The notes under the pieces are model-generated. The model saw nothing but the letters and a program-made list of their open reading frames with translations. It had not been told where the DNA came from and did not search any database. The translations under genes and the position numbers were made by a program. Positions 1 through 11,800 of a stretch of 64,000 bases of DNA are shown piece after piece. The stretch comes from Antitrichia curtipendula (lineage: Eukaryota; Streptophyta; Bryopsida; Hypnales; Leucodontaceae), in contig OX579637.1 in the NCBI GenBank assembly GCA_951230915.1, positions 23,064,001 through 23,128,000 of the forward strand, in the 5' to 3' direction. Within the stretch, counting starts at the first letter, position 1; each line of letters begins with the position of its first letter.

Positions 1-90
1 TAGTTTGACAATGCGCTCCGCTGTGTTCCGGCGGAGTGGACGGAAGAGATCTGGAGGGAAGTATACAAGTTCTGGGCAGGAGGTCTCGGA

Positions 91-1413
91 ATGGCAAACC
101 GGAAGGATGAGTACATCCGCGGCAAGTTCCGGGGAGCGGTCAACCCCAAGGACGGATACGCGGTGGAGGATTACATAGATGACCGGCACCGGAAGTTGTT
201 GCAGTTCCTCATTCCGATCCTTCATCCGGAGAAGTCGACAAGGGTGACGATCACCCTCGGCAACACAATTTTCGGTGCTTTGAGCGGAGACCGGAAGGCG
301 GACTGGGCCCAAATCATGTTTGATCTGGTGGCCCACCTCGCAACCAGGGTTGGAAGGAGTAGGCCAACACCGGTGTGTCCCTACCTCTTCCACTTTTACG
401 AGCATCACCAACTCCTGTTGGACTCGGAAGAGAAGGAGTGGAAGGCTCAGGAGAATCTCCTGAAGTACAGAGAATCGGAAACGGATGAGGAAGAAGAGGA
501 AACCGGATCCGAGACCGAAGAAGAAAAAGAGGCGGAGAGGCAGCCCAAGCGGCATAAGACGACGTCTCCGACCGGAAGAAGATCGCCTCTCTGCGACAAG
601 ACCGGAAAGGAGAAGACACCAGAAGCGGAGAAGGCGGGCACCTCAAAGAAGGGACCTCCTGATCCGTTCGAGAAGCTCGTCAAGACCCTCTGCGACATCC
701 GCGCAAGTTGGGAGGCAAAGAGGATCGCCTTGACCCAGATCGGGGAGTTGGTGCACGCAGCACCGGACAGCAAGTTGCCGGGGAAGGTAGCGGATTGCAT
801 CACCAATCCGGCCGAAATCCGGAAGCAAGAAGCAGAGATCCGTCGACTTCAGGAGGAGGTCGACATGCTGAAGGCAGAAGTGGCCACCTTCAAGGAAGAT
901 ATGGCCGCCACCCAGATGATGGCGGACGAGACACAGAAGGTTGCGGAAGCGGTGAAGGCGACTTTTGGTGAGGCCGGAAGCGCGGCAGTCAGGGCCAGGC
1001 TCTTCGACGAGAAGGTCTTGGAGGAGAAGAAGCTATCCGGTTCCCGGATAGTTCAGATCCTGACCGACTTCTCCGAGCAGGTAGAGAAGAATTTGGTCCA
1101 AGCGCGAGGAGCTGCAGACCGGATGGAGGAGTGCGCGCAGAAACTGACCGGATCAATGAGGGTCCACCTGTCGAACATCTCCATGCCGGAATCGTTTCCG
1201 GACGTGCCGGACCTAAGGGAAGGAAGAGATCAAACTCCGCAGTCGAAGCCGAGTCAACCTTCCCAGAACGCGCCGATCAACATAGATTCTTCTCCCGGTT
1301 CCGATCTGCCAAATCCGATAGTCGGAGAGCAGAACAGGAACTTGGGAGAAGTCTTTGAGCAATTAGAGGCGGAGCCCAAGAGTCCTTCGTTGGGGCGCGG
1401 GATAGCAATGTAA
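91..1413 (+). CDS. Unrecognised 440-aa coiled-coil protein, repeat-family ORF
   Basis: I do not recognise this family. The N-terminal ~130 residues form a compact region (YIRGKF, DDRHRKLLQFLIP, TITLGNTIFGAL). An acidic Glu-rich linker follows (~residues 130-150), then a Lys/Arg/Pro-rich stretch and a long predicted coiled coil (~245-300, EIRRLQEEVDMLKAEV). The C-terminus is Ser/Pro-rich with an FPDVPDL motif. The frame upstream of the ATG also looks coding back to a TAG at bases 1-3, so the true protein may start outside the window or in an earlier exon. The whole protein aligns by eye with the decayed minus-strand ORFs at 6,906-4,940, so it is a repeated, possibly transposon-encoded gag-like protein. 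Codon use is GC-rich compared with the surroundings. It is intact and lies outside the giant element. Confidence 0.6.
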   Translation: MANRKDEYIRGKFRGAVNPKDGYAVEDYIDDRHRKLLQFLIPILHPEKSTRVTITLGNTIFGALSGDRKADWAQIMFDLVAHLATRVGRSRPTPVCPYLFHFYEHHQLLLDSEEKEWKAQENLLKYRESETDEEEEETGSETEEEKEAERQPKRHKTTSPTGRRSPLCDKTGKEKTPEAEKAGTSKKGPPDPFEKLVKTLCDIRASWEAKRIALTQIGELVHAAPDSKLPGKVADCITNPAEIRKQEAEIRRLQEEVDMLKAEVATFKEDMAATQMMADETQKVAEAVKATFGEAGSAAVRARLFDEKVLEEKKLSGSRIVQILTDFSEQVEKNLVQARGAADRMEECAQKLTGSMRVHLSNISMPESFPDVPDLREGRDQTPQSKPSQPSQNAPINIDSSPGSDLPNPIVGEQNRNLGEVFEQLEAEPKSPSLGRGIAM

Positions 1414-2590
1414 AGTAAGTTAGATTCTTATAGGATAGGACAGGAACGGATCCGGAATAGTATTCCGATCCGGTAGTATTAGGGCGGACCGGAAGTTAGG
1501 ATCCGGATTTCGGTTGACTTTTAAAGGCACTTTTTGCCTTTTGTACTTTTGGGAGTTCTCAAAGTGTATATAAGTCAGTCCCTGAGCTTAGGACTGGGAG
1601 TCTTTCCTCTACATTTTTTTGTGTTTCCTATTTGCTCTCTTGTTGTACGTTTTCTCCCAAGTTTGGCAGGTTGGTATGAGAAGGAGTTAGGGAGGCGCGA
1701 GCGGGTGTGTTGGGAATTTCTCCCCTTGGTGTGTTTTCTTGATTCTAAGTGCATGAGAGCGGATAGGATAGAGTTGGGAGTGAACTTCAGTGCCTCAGCG
1801 CGTCTAGAGTTTGAGATTCCAGGTGAGAAAGCCATTGGTAGGCTAGGCGGATAGGGAGGGATTTCTTAGTCGCGCTAGAACTCCTGGGTAGGAAATCCAG
1901 TCGAGTGTCCGATCTCTCGTGAGGTCTCGCCATCTTAGCGATAAATGGAAGAACTCTAGTTGTTGTTGGAATGGACGGGTGCACTTGTAACCGCCTTAGC
2001 TTCGCACGGATTAGGATCGCATCAGGGTCGTTGTAGTATTGAAAGGATCGTACGGGGGATCCTTGCGTGACCTGCAACCGGATCGCTATCTGGAGTGCTG
2101 TGAAGGACCAAACCGGATCCGTATTAGTCGAGAAGAGTAGAGATTAGGGAAGTGGGTCTTCAGCCACTATAAGTTACGGAAGGTGTGGTGGGCCTACCAC
2201 TCTCAAAAGCAAGCGGCAACCCCTCTGATGGCTAAACAGAGGTAAAACCAAACCGGATAGGAGAGAAAATAGTTGTGAGTTGTCTAGAGCGGATTGGTCT
2301 AGACGGATACCAGGACCGGAAGTAGTATGATCCTGGGGTTTTGTTGGATTTGACGACCGGAAGACTAGTTGGAATCGGAAGAGAGAGAGAATCCGGTCAT
2401 TAGTTTTCTGGGTGTTTGTGTTTCCGGTTTTAGGAAGAAGACCGGAAAAGACGGATTCTACTACTAACTTGGCTTAGTTCGTTAATAAGGCTAGATACTT
2501 CACAGAATCTCGTGGGTTCGATCTTTAGAGTCACTTAGTTATACTCTAGGGTGATTTTTGTGAGTATAATGGGGAATTTACCTATCCTGT
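1414..2590 (+). other. 3' flank of the 440-aa ORF, no gene seen
   Basis: This moderately GC-rich stretch has recurring CCGGA/TCCGGAT words like those in the preceding ORF, which suggests it belongs to the same repeat unit (UTR or terminal region). Several short ORFs here show no domain or conserved pattern. I see no clear LTR ends, primer-binding site or polypurine tract. Confidence 0.4.
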
Positions 2591-3540
2591 GCTGCGACAA
2601 ATATAAAAAAATGTGTAAGTTTACTTCTAAATATTTTAAAACTAAGCAATTGAATTAGCCAAAGTCAATCATAAGCACAAAATAATTGATTGACCCGTCA
2701 TATGCAACTTTTCTCTTATCTCTGGACTTGCCATCTAAGAACAAGTTGCTTCTGCATTTTTAGTAGATAGTGTAGATTTTAAAGTGGTCAATAATTCAAA
2801 TAATGCAAACATGATTTATATAAAGGTAAAAATAAAAATTCCAATGCAAAAATGGTCTTTTAATATCATCTTTAATAATGAACTCATACAATTTTTTGGA
2901 AATAACAAGAGTTGAATTTGACATTCTATAAATTTATTGCTATAAAACAACCATTGTAAAAACATTTACCTTTAAATTCAAAATTGATTTAGAAGGAACT
3001 CTGAGTTTTGGTTTCAAATTTTACCTAGAATCTTAATTAGGAAAATGAATAAATTTAACCATATGAACTTGATCTACAAATCATTTATAGCTATCGCTTA
3101 AAAGTTAGCATTAAGTTCTTCTTCTAATATAGTTACAACTTATATCCATCTTTCAAATGATTCTTACATATATGAACTTAATCATTTATGTTATAGCAAG
3201 ATGCCTTAAGGAATTTAATTATGGGATTGAAAAATGTCAATTCCAACAGTTGTAATGTATAAATAAACAACCTACATCATATTATTTGATTTTTTCCAAA
3301 AAATATTAAAAATTGGTTTAAATAAAGGACTCCAAAGTTTATTTTAGAGTAGAGAATCTATAATTGCCTGCAAACTAAAAAACCTCATAACTTACATCTC
3401 ATAAATTAATATGGACTCATAATAAGAAAAACATGCATTTTAAAATGAAAAATGAATGTACATTTGTATTTCTTTATTTACTGAAGGTTTGTGACATACT
3501 AACATCCAAAATAGAAATGGGAAAATTCTAGAAATTCTAC
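2591..3540. repeat. AT-rich stretch with an old copy of the TTAA-flanked repeat family
   Basis: There is no coding signal. Bases ~3,195-3,410 match the interior of the TTAA-flanked element at 59,877-60,070, with shared phrases such as CAAAGTTTATTTTAGAGTAGA and the following Gly/Lys-like CTGCAAACTAAAAA. No TTAACCCC end was found here, so the copy is truncated or eroded. Confidence 0.45.
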
Positions 3541-4939
3541 TTTGCTCCTACGTAGTGCAGAAAGTGCGAATAAAGTTGGATTCCCTAGGCTCCGATCCCA
3601 TTTTTCTTTATTTTTCAGCTTTAGATTTTCCTTTGGTGTTGATACTCCATTTACGCCATTCCTTAAAACAACAACGTCGACACTACAAATGATACAGCTC
3701 TTTGGATCATTTGGATTCTCTCTCTTTCCCTCAAACACCTAATCAATCCGTACAATCTATTGTTGTCTTCCAAAAACTAGTATTTTTTGGATTCTAATCC
3801 GGATCCGTCCTCTTCCAAACTCCGGTTTCAACTCTCAAAGTAATTGGTTTTAAGTAGCCTTATTTTACCCTCAGAGGGTCCACTGTTGATCTTTTGAAGG
3901 ATAGGGACTCACTACTCTTGATTCTCACAATCTCTGCTCACTCACACACATACACAAACACATACACACAAACTTAGTTTTGTAGTAGCGAAAGAAAAAA
4001 ATAGAAATTCTTACAACTTTCCAGATGTCCTATCCGAAAGGCAGGTCACTCAAAATATTTTTCCATCTCTTTTACTACAACAACAGATCTAGGCTCCCGA
4101 AACTCGCAAAAATCTTGTTTCTAGATATTTAGACCGATCCTACGGTTGGCAAACCTTCCGGTGAGTGGGGATTTTCCACTAGCGGTTGTTTATCTTCGTA
4201 CGGAACCTTCCTTGGATTCTGGACTCGCCTAAATGCCACTCTAACTAACGGATTACTATTCTAGAAAATTAAAGGTACCACGTGCAAATACTTAGTCACA
4301 AGTCTTAGAACTTCCTCACAGACATACATACTCCGTTGGATCCAATAGCCCACGACCCGGATTCCTCTTCACTCGACCCTACTTACACTTTGACACTCTT
4401 ATAAACAAACCAAAGAAACCGTGCACATAGCCAGAATCAGAATGTTCAATCAATATCTTCGATTAAAAAAAAAAGAGGAAGATAAACAAAATGCACTCAA
4501 AATGAGCTCGAATGGATTGGAATGGGCAACAGTCCTGCCCACACTTAAAACTAAAACAAAAAGGCAAAAAAGCCATCCGAAATCAAGGTTACCAACCATT
4601 GACACTCCGAGATATCCGCAACACCAATATTTGTTACCCCTACGAATACAAAACCAGGGTCCACACACGGAAATTTTGTTCCGGAACAAAAATCCAAAAT
4701 CCAAAAACAACAATCTACAAAGCAACTATCTATCTCCCTTGGCGCGATTTCTTCGAACTGCTTCCGCCTTGATTTGCATCTCTCTTTGTGTTTGACTTCA
4801 CCGGAGTCGATCGGACAGTCGCTCGGGTCTAAATCTTGTACAGTGGTGAGGGTGACTCTTCATCCGTCTCCGTTGCAGATCCGATCTCGAACTCCTTGTC
4901 CTCCAAATCCTTGATGTACTCCACGTTTGACTCCTTCCC
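3541..4939 (-). other. Probable 3' flank of the minus-strand paralogue, no gene seen
   Basis: This is low-complexity CT-rich and A-rich DNA on the plus strand with CCGGA words in reverse orientation, lying just downstream of the decayed minus-strand paralogue. Short ORFs at 3,499-3,738 and 4,421-4,795 have no recognisable content and are probably chance. A CA/AC-rich tract (ACACACATACACAAACAC-like) lies near 3,940-3,975. Confidence 0.35.
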
Positions 4940-6906
4940 CTACTTGGTTTCCTTCAAATCCACCATTGCACTATCTCGGATAGGCATCGACTGCTGCATG
5001 TGGGAGAAGCCTTCCAGATGAGTCCTAGCCAGATTTGTTAGGCCTCCAACCCGGTCGATGAGGTCTTGATGGATCTTCAATCCGGGCATTGAAAACAAAC
5101 CTGCCACATTTGATCGAATTGGTGACACGTTCTGCAAGGCGGAAACTTCCGGCTGCACTGGAATAGTCTTGGAATACAACTCTTTCTTGACTTCAAGAAC
5201 CGGAATCACACTCATCATTGGTGTCTGTACTTGGCTCAAAAAAAGACCTACAGATGGCCTCAAGAGGAATCTCAGGCCCTCAGACTGAGATTGTGTCAGA
5301 ACGGTGGGTGTTGTCTTAACTGAAGTTGCCATGAACAAGGAATTGGGGACATCCGGAAACTGTGAGAAATCCATTGCCTTTTCTGGATCCAAGTGCCCCA
5401 ACAGCTTATTCATCTCTTTTAGTACTCCCTCCATCTTGGCTTAGAAATCAACCAAGATGGTCACCACTTTGGATCCGATAACTGGTCCTTCCTTCATCAG
5501 TCGATCATTGAAGAGGTTGGACTACACTATGAGCTTCACGGGCTATGCGACCAATCCGGAAAGGTTCCGAACCAACTGAAGTGCCTTTGCTTCCTTCTGC
5601 CTTGCTACACCCAACTCTCCTTCTGTCCAATTGACCCGGGTTTGGAGATCATCTCGCTTCTTCTCCAAGTTCCAGATCTGCTCATCCTTCGCAAGTAACA
5701 CCTCCGGACTTGGTCGTTTCTTGATCTCCTCTATAAGCTTGTTTGGCTCTTCCTTCACTCCGTCCATGATTTCAATCAACAGATCCGACATGTTGTCATG
5801 GAGATCCCTCGCCTGCCGCATCCAACTAAGCCCGGCATCAAAGAACTTTGATGTTCTTTTGCCTTCCAAAAGCAAAGTGGGCTCTCTTTCTTCCGAAATT
5901 GGAAGTTTTCCTCTCGACCCCGGATTAATCGACTTCCTTCGCTTGTCTCTATGCTCAACAGGTTTCGTCTTCTTTTCCGGATTATCTTCCTCCTCGGATT
6001 TCGGATGATCCAGCTCCAATTCATTCGTAAGGCTATATTGCAGGATGGTTGCTCATGTGTCGTATGCTACCACTTCTTGAGCACTTAAAATTTTCCTCTG
6101 ATAGTAAAGATGGAATAGGTAAGGGCTAATGAGGTTGTGCTTTCCCCTTGCTACATGCTCCGCCAACTTTACTATCACTTCTGCAATGACTCTACCCTAG
6201 TATACCATCCTATCCTCCAAGGCACCAAAGATGGTGTTAGCTACCGTGACCATAACCCGGGTTGGCTTTTCTAGATACAAGAGTGGAATCAGGAATTCCA
6301 ACACCCGTCTATGCCTATCATCCTTACATTCACTAATCACGTACCCCTCCTTGGCATTGGTTGGGCTCCGAAACTTTCCACTTATGTAGATGTCTGTCCA
6401 GGAGACTAATCCGGATCCAATTTTCTTGAATGCATACACTTCCATACATACATCTTTGGTCCAGGCTACATGTCAACCTCTCACTGTCAACTTGTACTTA
6501 TTCGCAACTCCCAACACTAGAAGAAACCCATGTTTTTTTTGACATGCCCAGTATTTTTATGACGGATTTTTTTGGACATCTATTTCGACATCTAGCTATT
6601 TTTATGTCAATAATAACATCCAATGAACATCATAAATAACATAAAAACAACTAGATGTCAAAATAGATGTCCAAAAAAATCCGTCATAAAAATACTGGGC
6701 ATGTCAAAAAAAACATGGGTTTCTTCTAGTGCAAGATGAGTTCTTGAATCATTTCCTCACTCTTCAGATTCCACGGCCTCCATATTAGCACTATACACCC
6801 TATATACATCAGATCTACCTCCAACTGCTTCCGGGCATTCGGGTTGAAAGGGATACTAGGACAATCCATCCAGGCCACAACCGTAACCTTACAATTGCTC
6901 TCCGCC
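4940..6906 (-). pseudogene. Decayed paralogue of the 91-1,413 coiled-coil protein
   Basis: Reading from 6,906 (MAESNCKVTVVAW) down to 4,940, the minus strand encodes a protein that aligns with the 440-aa ORF: SGKFRSPTNAKEGY and DDRHRRVLEFLIP match its N-terminus, VVTILVDF matches IVQILTDF, and FPDVPNSL matches FPDVPDL. It extends ~75 residues further N-terminally than the window copy. It is broken by a TGA just before 6,445 (GGT TGA CAT), several stops at 5,440-5,540 and a 217-bp CACTA-type MITE at 6,515-6,731. Removing the MITE and one CAA duplication reconnects the frame (QELILGVANKY). Opposite orientation to the intact copy, so two members lie tail to tail here. Confidence 0.6.
6515..6731. 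mobile_element. CACTA-type MITE, 217 bp
   Basis: This is a near-perfect hairpin. It starts CACTAGAAGAAACCCATG and ends with the reverse complement, CATGGGTTTCTTCTAGTG. The arms pair for about 80 bases each around an A/T-rich loop. Both sides carry CAA (6,512-6,514 and 6,732-6,734), the 3-bp target duplication expected for the CACTA superfamily, whose termini begin CACTA. It has no coding capacity, so it is non-autonomous. It interrupts the decayed minus-strand ORF. Confidence 0.85.
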
Positions 6907-6926
6907 ATCGTATATAGACACAACAA

Positions 6927-7322
6927 TTTTTAATCCGGTGCAATTGGCACCAACCTCACCTTTCTCTCCTTGACACAAAGTTAACTAACCACTCTTTCAC
7001 TCTCTACTTGCGCATGCAAAATGCAGCAAAACAGAAAGAGAAAGAAAGAAGGTGGTGGCGAGTTTATGTACTTGATAGTTCCCAGAAGAGAATGGGTAGG
7101 AAACTGTTCCCATAACAGTACCCTAGTTCCTAGCCCAAAAATCTAGGCCGTAGATTTCCTCAATACGAGTTCTATCTGGATTCCAAATCCATTTTCTTTT
7201 CGGTTCCAAAATTTTTTCAACAATTCTAGGAACTTGGAATTATCTGTTGGATCATTATCCATAATTAAATGGATTTTTATATTTGCTAATCAAAAAAATG
7301 AAACATTTGATCTATCCTAACT
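6927..7322. other. AT-rich intergenic stretch, nothing recognised
   Basis: Between the decayed paralogue and the split host ORF I see no open frame with protein-like content and no repeat ends. Confidence 0.4.
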
Positions 7323-7530
7323 CTATTCTAATTTATTTTTATACATTGTGAATTTTTGTACTCCCACAACAACCTCGAACTGCCGCTTCAAGCCATCTAC
7401 AATATTGCCCTTAGCGTCTGTAGATTGTGCGATCTCTTTTAACTGACGGAGTTCCTCAGTCTTCTTACGAACAACAAATCTTGTACTCTCCATTTGCACA
7501 TCCAACATCTCTAGCTCATCTTCCAAAACC
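7323..7530 (-). pseudogene. Host ORF split by the giant element: downstream (C-terminal) part
   Basis: The minus-strand frame continues from the other side of the giant insertion (61,992-62,251). Merging the two CCAAAACC copies gives the uninterrupted frame ...VSGKVL|EDELEMLDV... It encodes ~67 charged, helix-forming residues (VRKKTEELRQLKEIAQ) and ends at a TAA. The whole reconstructed ORF is ~157 residues and looks like a coiled-coil protein of unknown function. It may be one exon of a longer gene or part of the neighbouring repeat family; I cannot tell which. Confidence 0.7.
7523..7530. repeat. Left 8-bp target-site duplication (CCAAAACC)
   Basis: CCAAAACC lies directly before CAGGGTTGTC and is repeated exactly at 61,984-61,991, directly after the inverted end. 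Eight base pairs is the target duplication length of the hAT superfamily. Confidence 0.9.
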
Positions 7531-7560
7531 CAGGGTTGTCATATCGGGCGGGTCAAGGTG
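7531..7560 (+). repeat. Left terminal inverted repeat of the giant hAT element
   Basis: Starts CAGGGTTGTCATATCGGGCG. The first 14 bases are identical to the reverse complement of the right end; the next ~10 match imperfectly. Confidence 0.88.
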
Positions 7561-7985
7561 ATCGGACGGGACGGACGGGCAAACCGGACCGGACGGCCGG
7601 ACAGTCCGGACAAGCCAGACGCCTTTCATTTTTGAAAAATTCCAATTGTCCACGCTGGCGGTCCACGCTGGAATCAGGGCGCGAACGTGAAAGTCAGGGC
7701 GGGGACCTAAGTGCAGGGCGCGGACGGATTCGTCGGGGCGTGGATGGAATCGTCGGGGCGAGGACGGATTCGTCGGGGCACGGACGGAATCCTCGAGGTG
7801 CGGACGGATTCGTCGGGGCACGGACGGATTCGTCGGGGCGCGGACGGATTCGTTGGGGCACGGACGGATTCGTCGGGGCGCGGACGGATTCGTTGGGGCG
7901 CGGACGGATTTGTTGGGGCGCGGACGTGTTAGGGAGGGCGGGGACGCTACAGTTTAATTTGAATGAAGTAGAAGTTCTACTTTTT
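7545..7985 (+). repeat. Left GC-rich subterminal repeats (20-bp units)
   Basis: About a dozen tandem units of GGGGCGCGGACGGATTCGTC with variants, preceded by irregular CGGACGGGAC words. The same words occur in inverted orientation at the right end (61,660-61,860). Subterminal arrays are typical transposase-binding regions in hAT elements. The long ORFs that run through them are repeat artefacts. Confidence 0.8.
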
Positions 7986-8820
7986 CCAGGATCATGTTGA
8001 AGGCTTTATTTTGAAAAATAGTGGCTACAAGTGTCTCAAATTCATATCCAATATAAAGAGACATCTTTGTAGTCATCTTGAAAAGGTTTGGTTTACGAAT
8101 TTGAGAATACAACTGTACAAGGGTTTGGATTTCAAATCATATACAAGTTATGTCAATTTTGGTTTCAAGTTCAATGAGTTCGTTTTCATTGCTGGATAGT
8201 GGATATTAGAATGGTTTGGATTTGAAATTCAGGTACGTTTTTTGGGGTTGTACTTGAAGTTTTCATTTTTGTAAATAGAAGCTCAAACGGTTCGGAATCA
8301 ACATCAAATGCGTGTGATATTTGTTGTCCATCTAATTGGATTAGATTTAAATCAAAATCCTTCTAACAAACTAGCAATGTAGCGCCTATTTCCAAAAAAA
8401 AATCATTCAATTTCTTTTGCTTGGTTTAGGGCGAAGGGTTTAGGGTTTGACGTCATTGACTTTATTGACCATTGTTGTACTTGCACTTGAAAATTCTGTA
8501 GACAGCATCTTCTACTATTCAACATAACTGCACTCACAAATGTCATCTACATGCATGGCAAATGCGATAGTTTTGCAAACACAATTGGAGACTTCATTAT
8601 TTCAGATAACCAACAACATTTATAAATTTCAAGCATTGTTCAGTACAATAAGAAGTTCACAACACAATGAATCTATACTTTCAAGATACGCCTCCTCTTC
8701 CATTGGTTATCTCCTACCCTCCTTCTTGTTCTTGTAGATCTTCATTACTTCATGTTTCAATTGGTGCAACTGTCTTGAACTCATGATGATTGAAAATCTA
8801 CTAATGGTGTCGGGTGCCCC
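7986..8820. other. AT-rich 3' flank of the hAT gene with eroded satellite-like text
   Basis: No gene. Phrases such as GGGTTTGGATTTCAAATC and TTCAAGTTCAA resemble the diverged satellite text at 14,100-15,000 and 29,500-30,660. A short TTTAGGG-type run occurs near 8,430-8,450. Confidence 0.4.
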
Positions 8821-11800
8821 TCAATTGTTGAAACGACTTGATCTGCGGACTTCTTGTGTACCCGGATCCGGTAATGCAGGATTTCGAATTACCACATCAT
8901 CATCTGCTGGTGCCTCATCACAATCATGGTCGTCTTCATCATCACCGCCTTCACTAGTTCCACGTTCATCTCCTCCATCGTCACCGTCTGTCCAGTGGCC
9001 CTCCACTTCCGAGTTATCATTTTGAAGCTCTACAGCTATTTCACCCTGCCTACGATGGCGTTTAAACCTCTTGTATCGTTGAGCTCTAGGGTCCTCCGCG
9101 TCAGAATTTATAGTGGGGCCTCCTTGTACTCGAGGAAGTGGAGGAACAACATACGCTGGAGTGGACAAAGTTGGTCCTGGAACATACGTATTCAAGAATG
9201 GCGCTATCACCACGTTTGGGCAGGGAACCCCAATTCCTCTGAGAGGGCGTTTAGCAGGCCTAGATGATGATGCTTCGTTGTTGTTTTGTCCACCTCTAAT
9301 ACCACGGCCTCCAATCCCTGCACGATCTTCGGTCCCCGCCCGACCCCTTGCTCCTCCACAGACGGCAGTCCTTCCACGTCCTTGTCGATATTCACCCATG
9401 GCGTAGTTTTCTATGGGTCGAGGGGCGGTAGGGGGTCTACCACCCGTTGTCACATTTGAAATGCTTTGAGGCGTGAATTCAACATTTCCCACTGAGCCTA
9501 GCCCTTGTTGGGAAGGTCAACGATGAGCACTCGAAGTTGCGGAAGAAGAAGGGTTAAGGGAACCTTGCACCGGTGTATTCCGGTTAGGAAGAACAGTACG
9601 CACAGCAACCGGTGGGGGTACACGGGCTTTGTCTTCAAGTGGGTCTGTAAACGCAAAAACATCACTGGGATCTAAACGTTCAGGGTCAAAACGCCTTGCT
9701 CCCGCTACAAAAAACCTCATGCCATTTCTTGCAATTGATTGTGCCATTCTCGTATTTCCAATGTTCTGGCCATGGCGTCCTTCGACAACTCTATTGCTGT
9801 CGCGGCCACCCACTCCTCCAGGCCCCCTATTGCCATCACGATCGCTAACAGATCCTTCTGTACTCTGAGTTGCATTGTTCCTCAAATTCCCACCGCCATT
9901 TCCATTTCCTCCTTCGTTTTCTGGAGGGAGGTTGTCGTTGTTGTCGGAGGGAACATTATCATCATTGACGTCCACTGCGTCCGCGCCATCACTCTCCGAA
10001 GACGATGACAAAGGCTGCACTTCCGGAACGATTGGATTTTGAGGGACAAGGGGGGGGCCCCAAGGGCCCCAACGACCAGGGAGAACTTCCTCTTCCACTT
10101 CATCATCATCTCCGTAGTAATTTCTAGCTTCCTCGAGGTGATCGGCCCCTGCCCTCCACAAGTCTGGATTTGGTTGGTACTCTCCAGGTGCTTGGTTTGC
10201 TTCCACATCAACGTCTTCCTCTTTTTCAACTGCCAGCACGTCAAATTCACGATTGCGTTCACCCACCGGAACGGGGCCAAAGGCATCCGGATCAGAATCC
10301 TCCGATAAGATATTAGCATCGTACCAACAAACCGGATCGGCCCCTGGTCTCTACTGAAGTACACAGCTATTGGTTTAGATATATACCAATGACTCAGCCT
10401 TCTCGGGGGCTAACCGATTCCAGACCTTGTTGTGGACAAAGGAATACATACTCCAATTCCTTTCACATGAGCATGCTGAACATGTCAATGATAGAATACG
10501 CACGGCAATCTTTGATAGTGCTTGATCTCCAACTCTGTGCCACCATTGGTGGGGAAGCATATTTGTCGCTCGGATGTCGGGTGTCTCAGCAGCACTATAT
10601 GGCCCTGTGCCCTCCTCGAATTCTGTTAATTCCGCCATCACGACGTTGAACTGTACACCCACTATATTTTCCATTTTGCAGATGACGTGATATAATGCAC
10701 GGAGGCCAATTCCATCAGCCCTAAGCGCCACGTTATCCAAGAGATACGGATTTAGAAGGGCCCCGGCGTAGTGAACATCCGAAAAGACCATGTTCCACCT
10801 TGTTTCGAAAGACTCTTCCATGATGGTGGCTATGTCATCTCGTAGGTTGAAGGGTGGCTCTCTTAGAGAAAACACATGGGCTCTCAAATTATGCATTACG
10901 AGCCACGCCTGACCCATAGCTGGTTCTCGGCCATCAAATATGCGCAATGCCCTCAACACGTCTTCAGTCATGTGCAAGTAATTCACACATTGTTGCCAAA
11001 AGCCCACATCTGTGATAGTTGACACCACATTACCTGCAGCCGTAGCTGCTTGCTCCCCATTTTGTCTGTTTCGCAGACCAGCAAAGTAATTTTGAACGCA
11101 TGGATGGTCTTTTAACCGCACGATTACTCCTCGAAGTTTCTCCAGTCGGTGCATCATGAGGAAATTACAAGCAAAGCGGGTTTCATTTGGCACTACGAGC
11201 TGAAGGTTCGGACTCAACTCCCGGAAAACAGACATGGTCGCGTGATGGTTCCGAATGTACTGGCACAATCTTTTTGCCCGAGCACTTAAATCTTGGAATT
11301 CTTTTATTTTGGCCCAATCTTCTAACATGAGATCCAAGGCATGTGCCATGCAGCCTTGTTTGAAAATGTGCGGGTACGTGTGAATGATATCGTCCACTGC
11401 CCCAAGCATGTTTGCTGCATTATCCGTACAAACTTGCGTGACGTGTTTCGGACCCACTTTCTCAATGAATACTTTCATCTGGTCTGATATGTAGCGCATG
11501 GACTTCCTTTCACCGGTAGTGTCAATGGCCCCCAAAAATACATCACCAGAAGGGCACAACATCATCACATTCATTAGGGGCCTCCGGTTCACGTCATCCC
11601 AGCCATCAGTGCATATTGTCACCCTGTAATGCTTCACTGCAAAACCAACTTTGGTTTCGAATTGCTTCTCGATCTGCAACCTATTGGGTTCAATAAACTT
11701 AGTCCTGAACTGATGATAAGAAGGTGGATTGTATTCAAACCTTGCCACTGAGGTTGCCCTCACAGCCTCAATGAAGGCTGGATTTCTTGCCACATTAAAT

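Noticed and set aside
1..2590. Complete LTR retrotransposon around the 440-aa ORF
   Set aside because: I found no paired LTRs, primer-binding site or reverse transcriptase in the window.
7536..8000. Long plus-strand ORFs rich in Gly-Arg-Asp
   Set aside because: They are translations of the 20-bp GC-rich subterminal repeats, whose 60-bp triple unit keeps any frame open.
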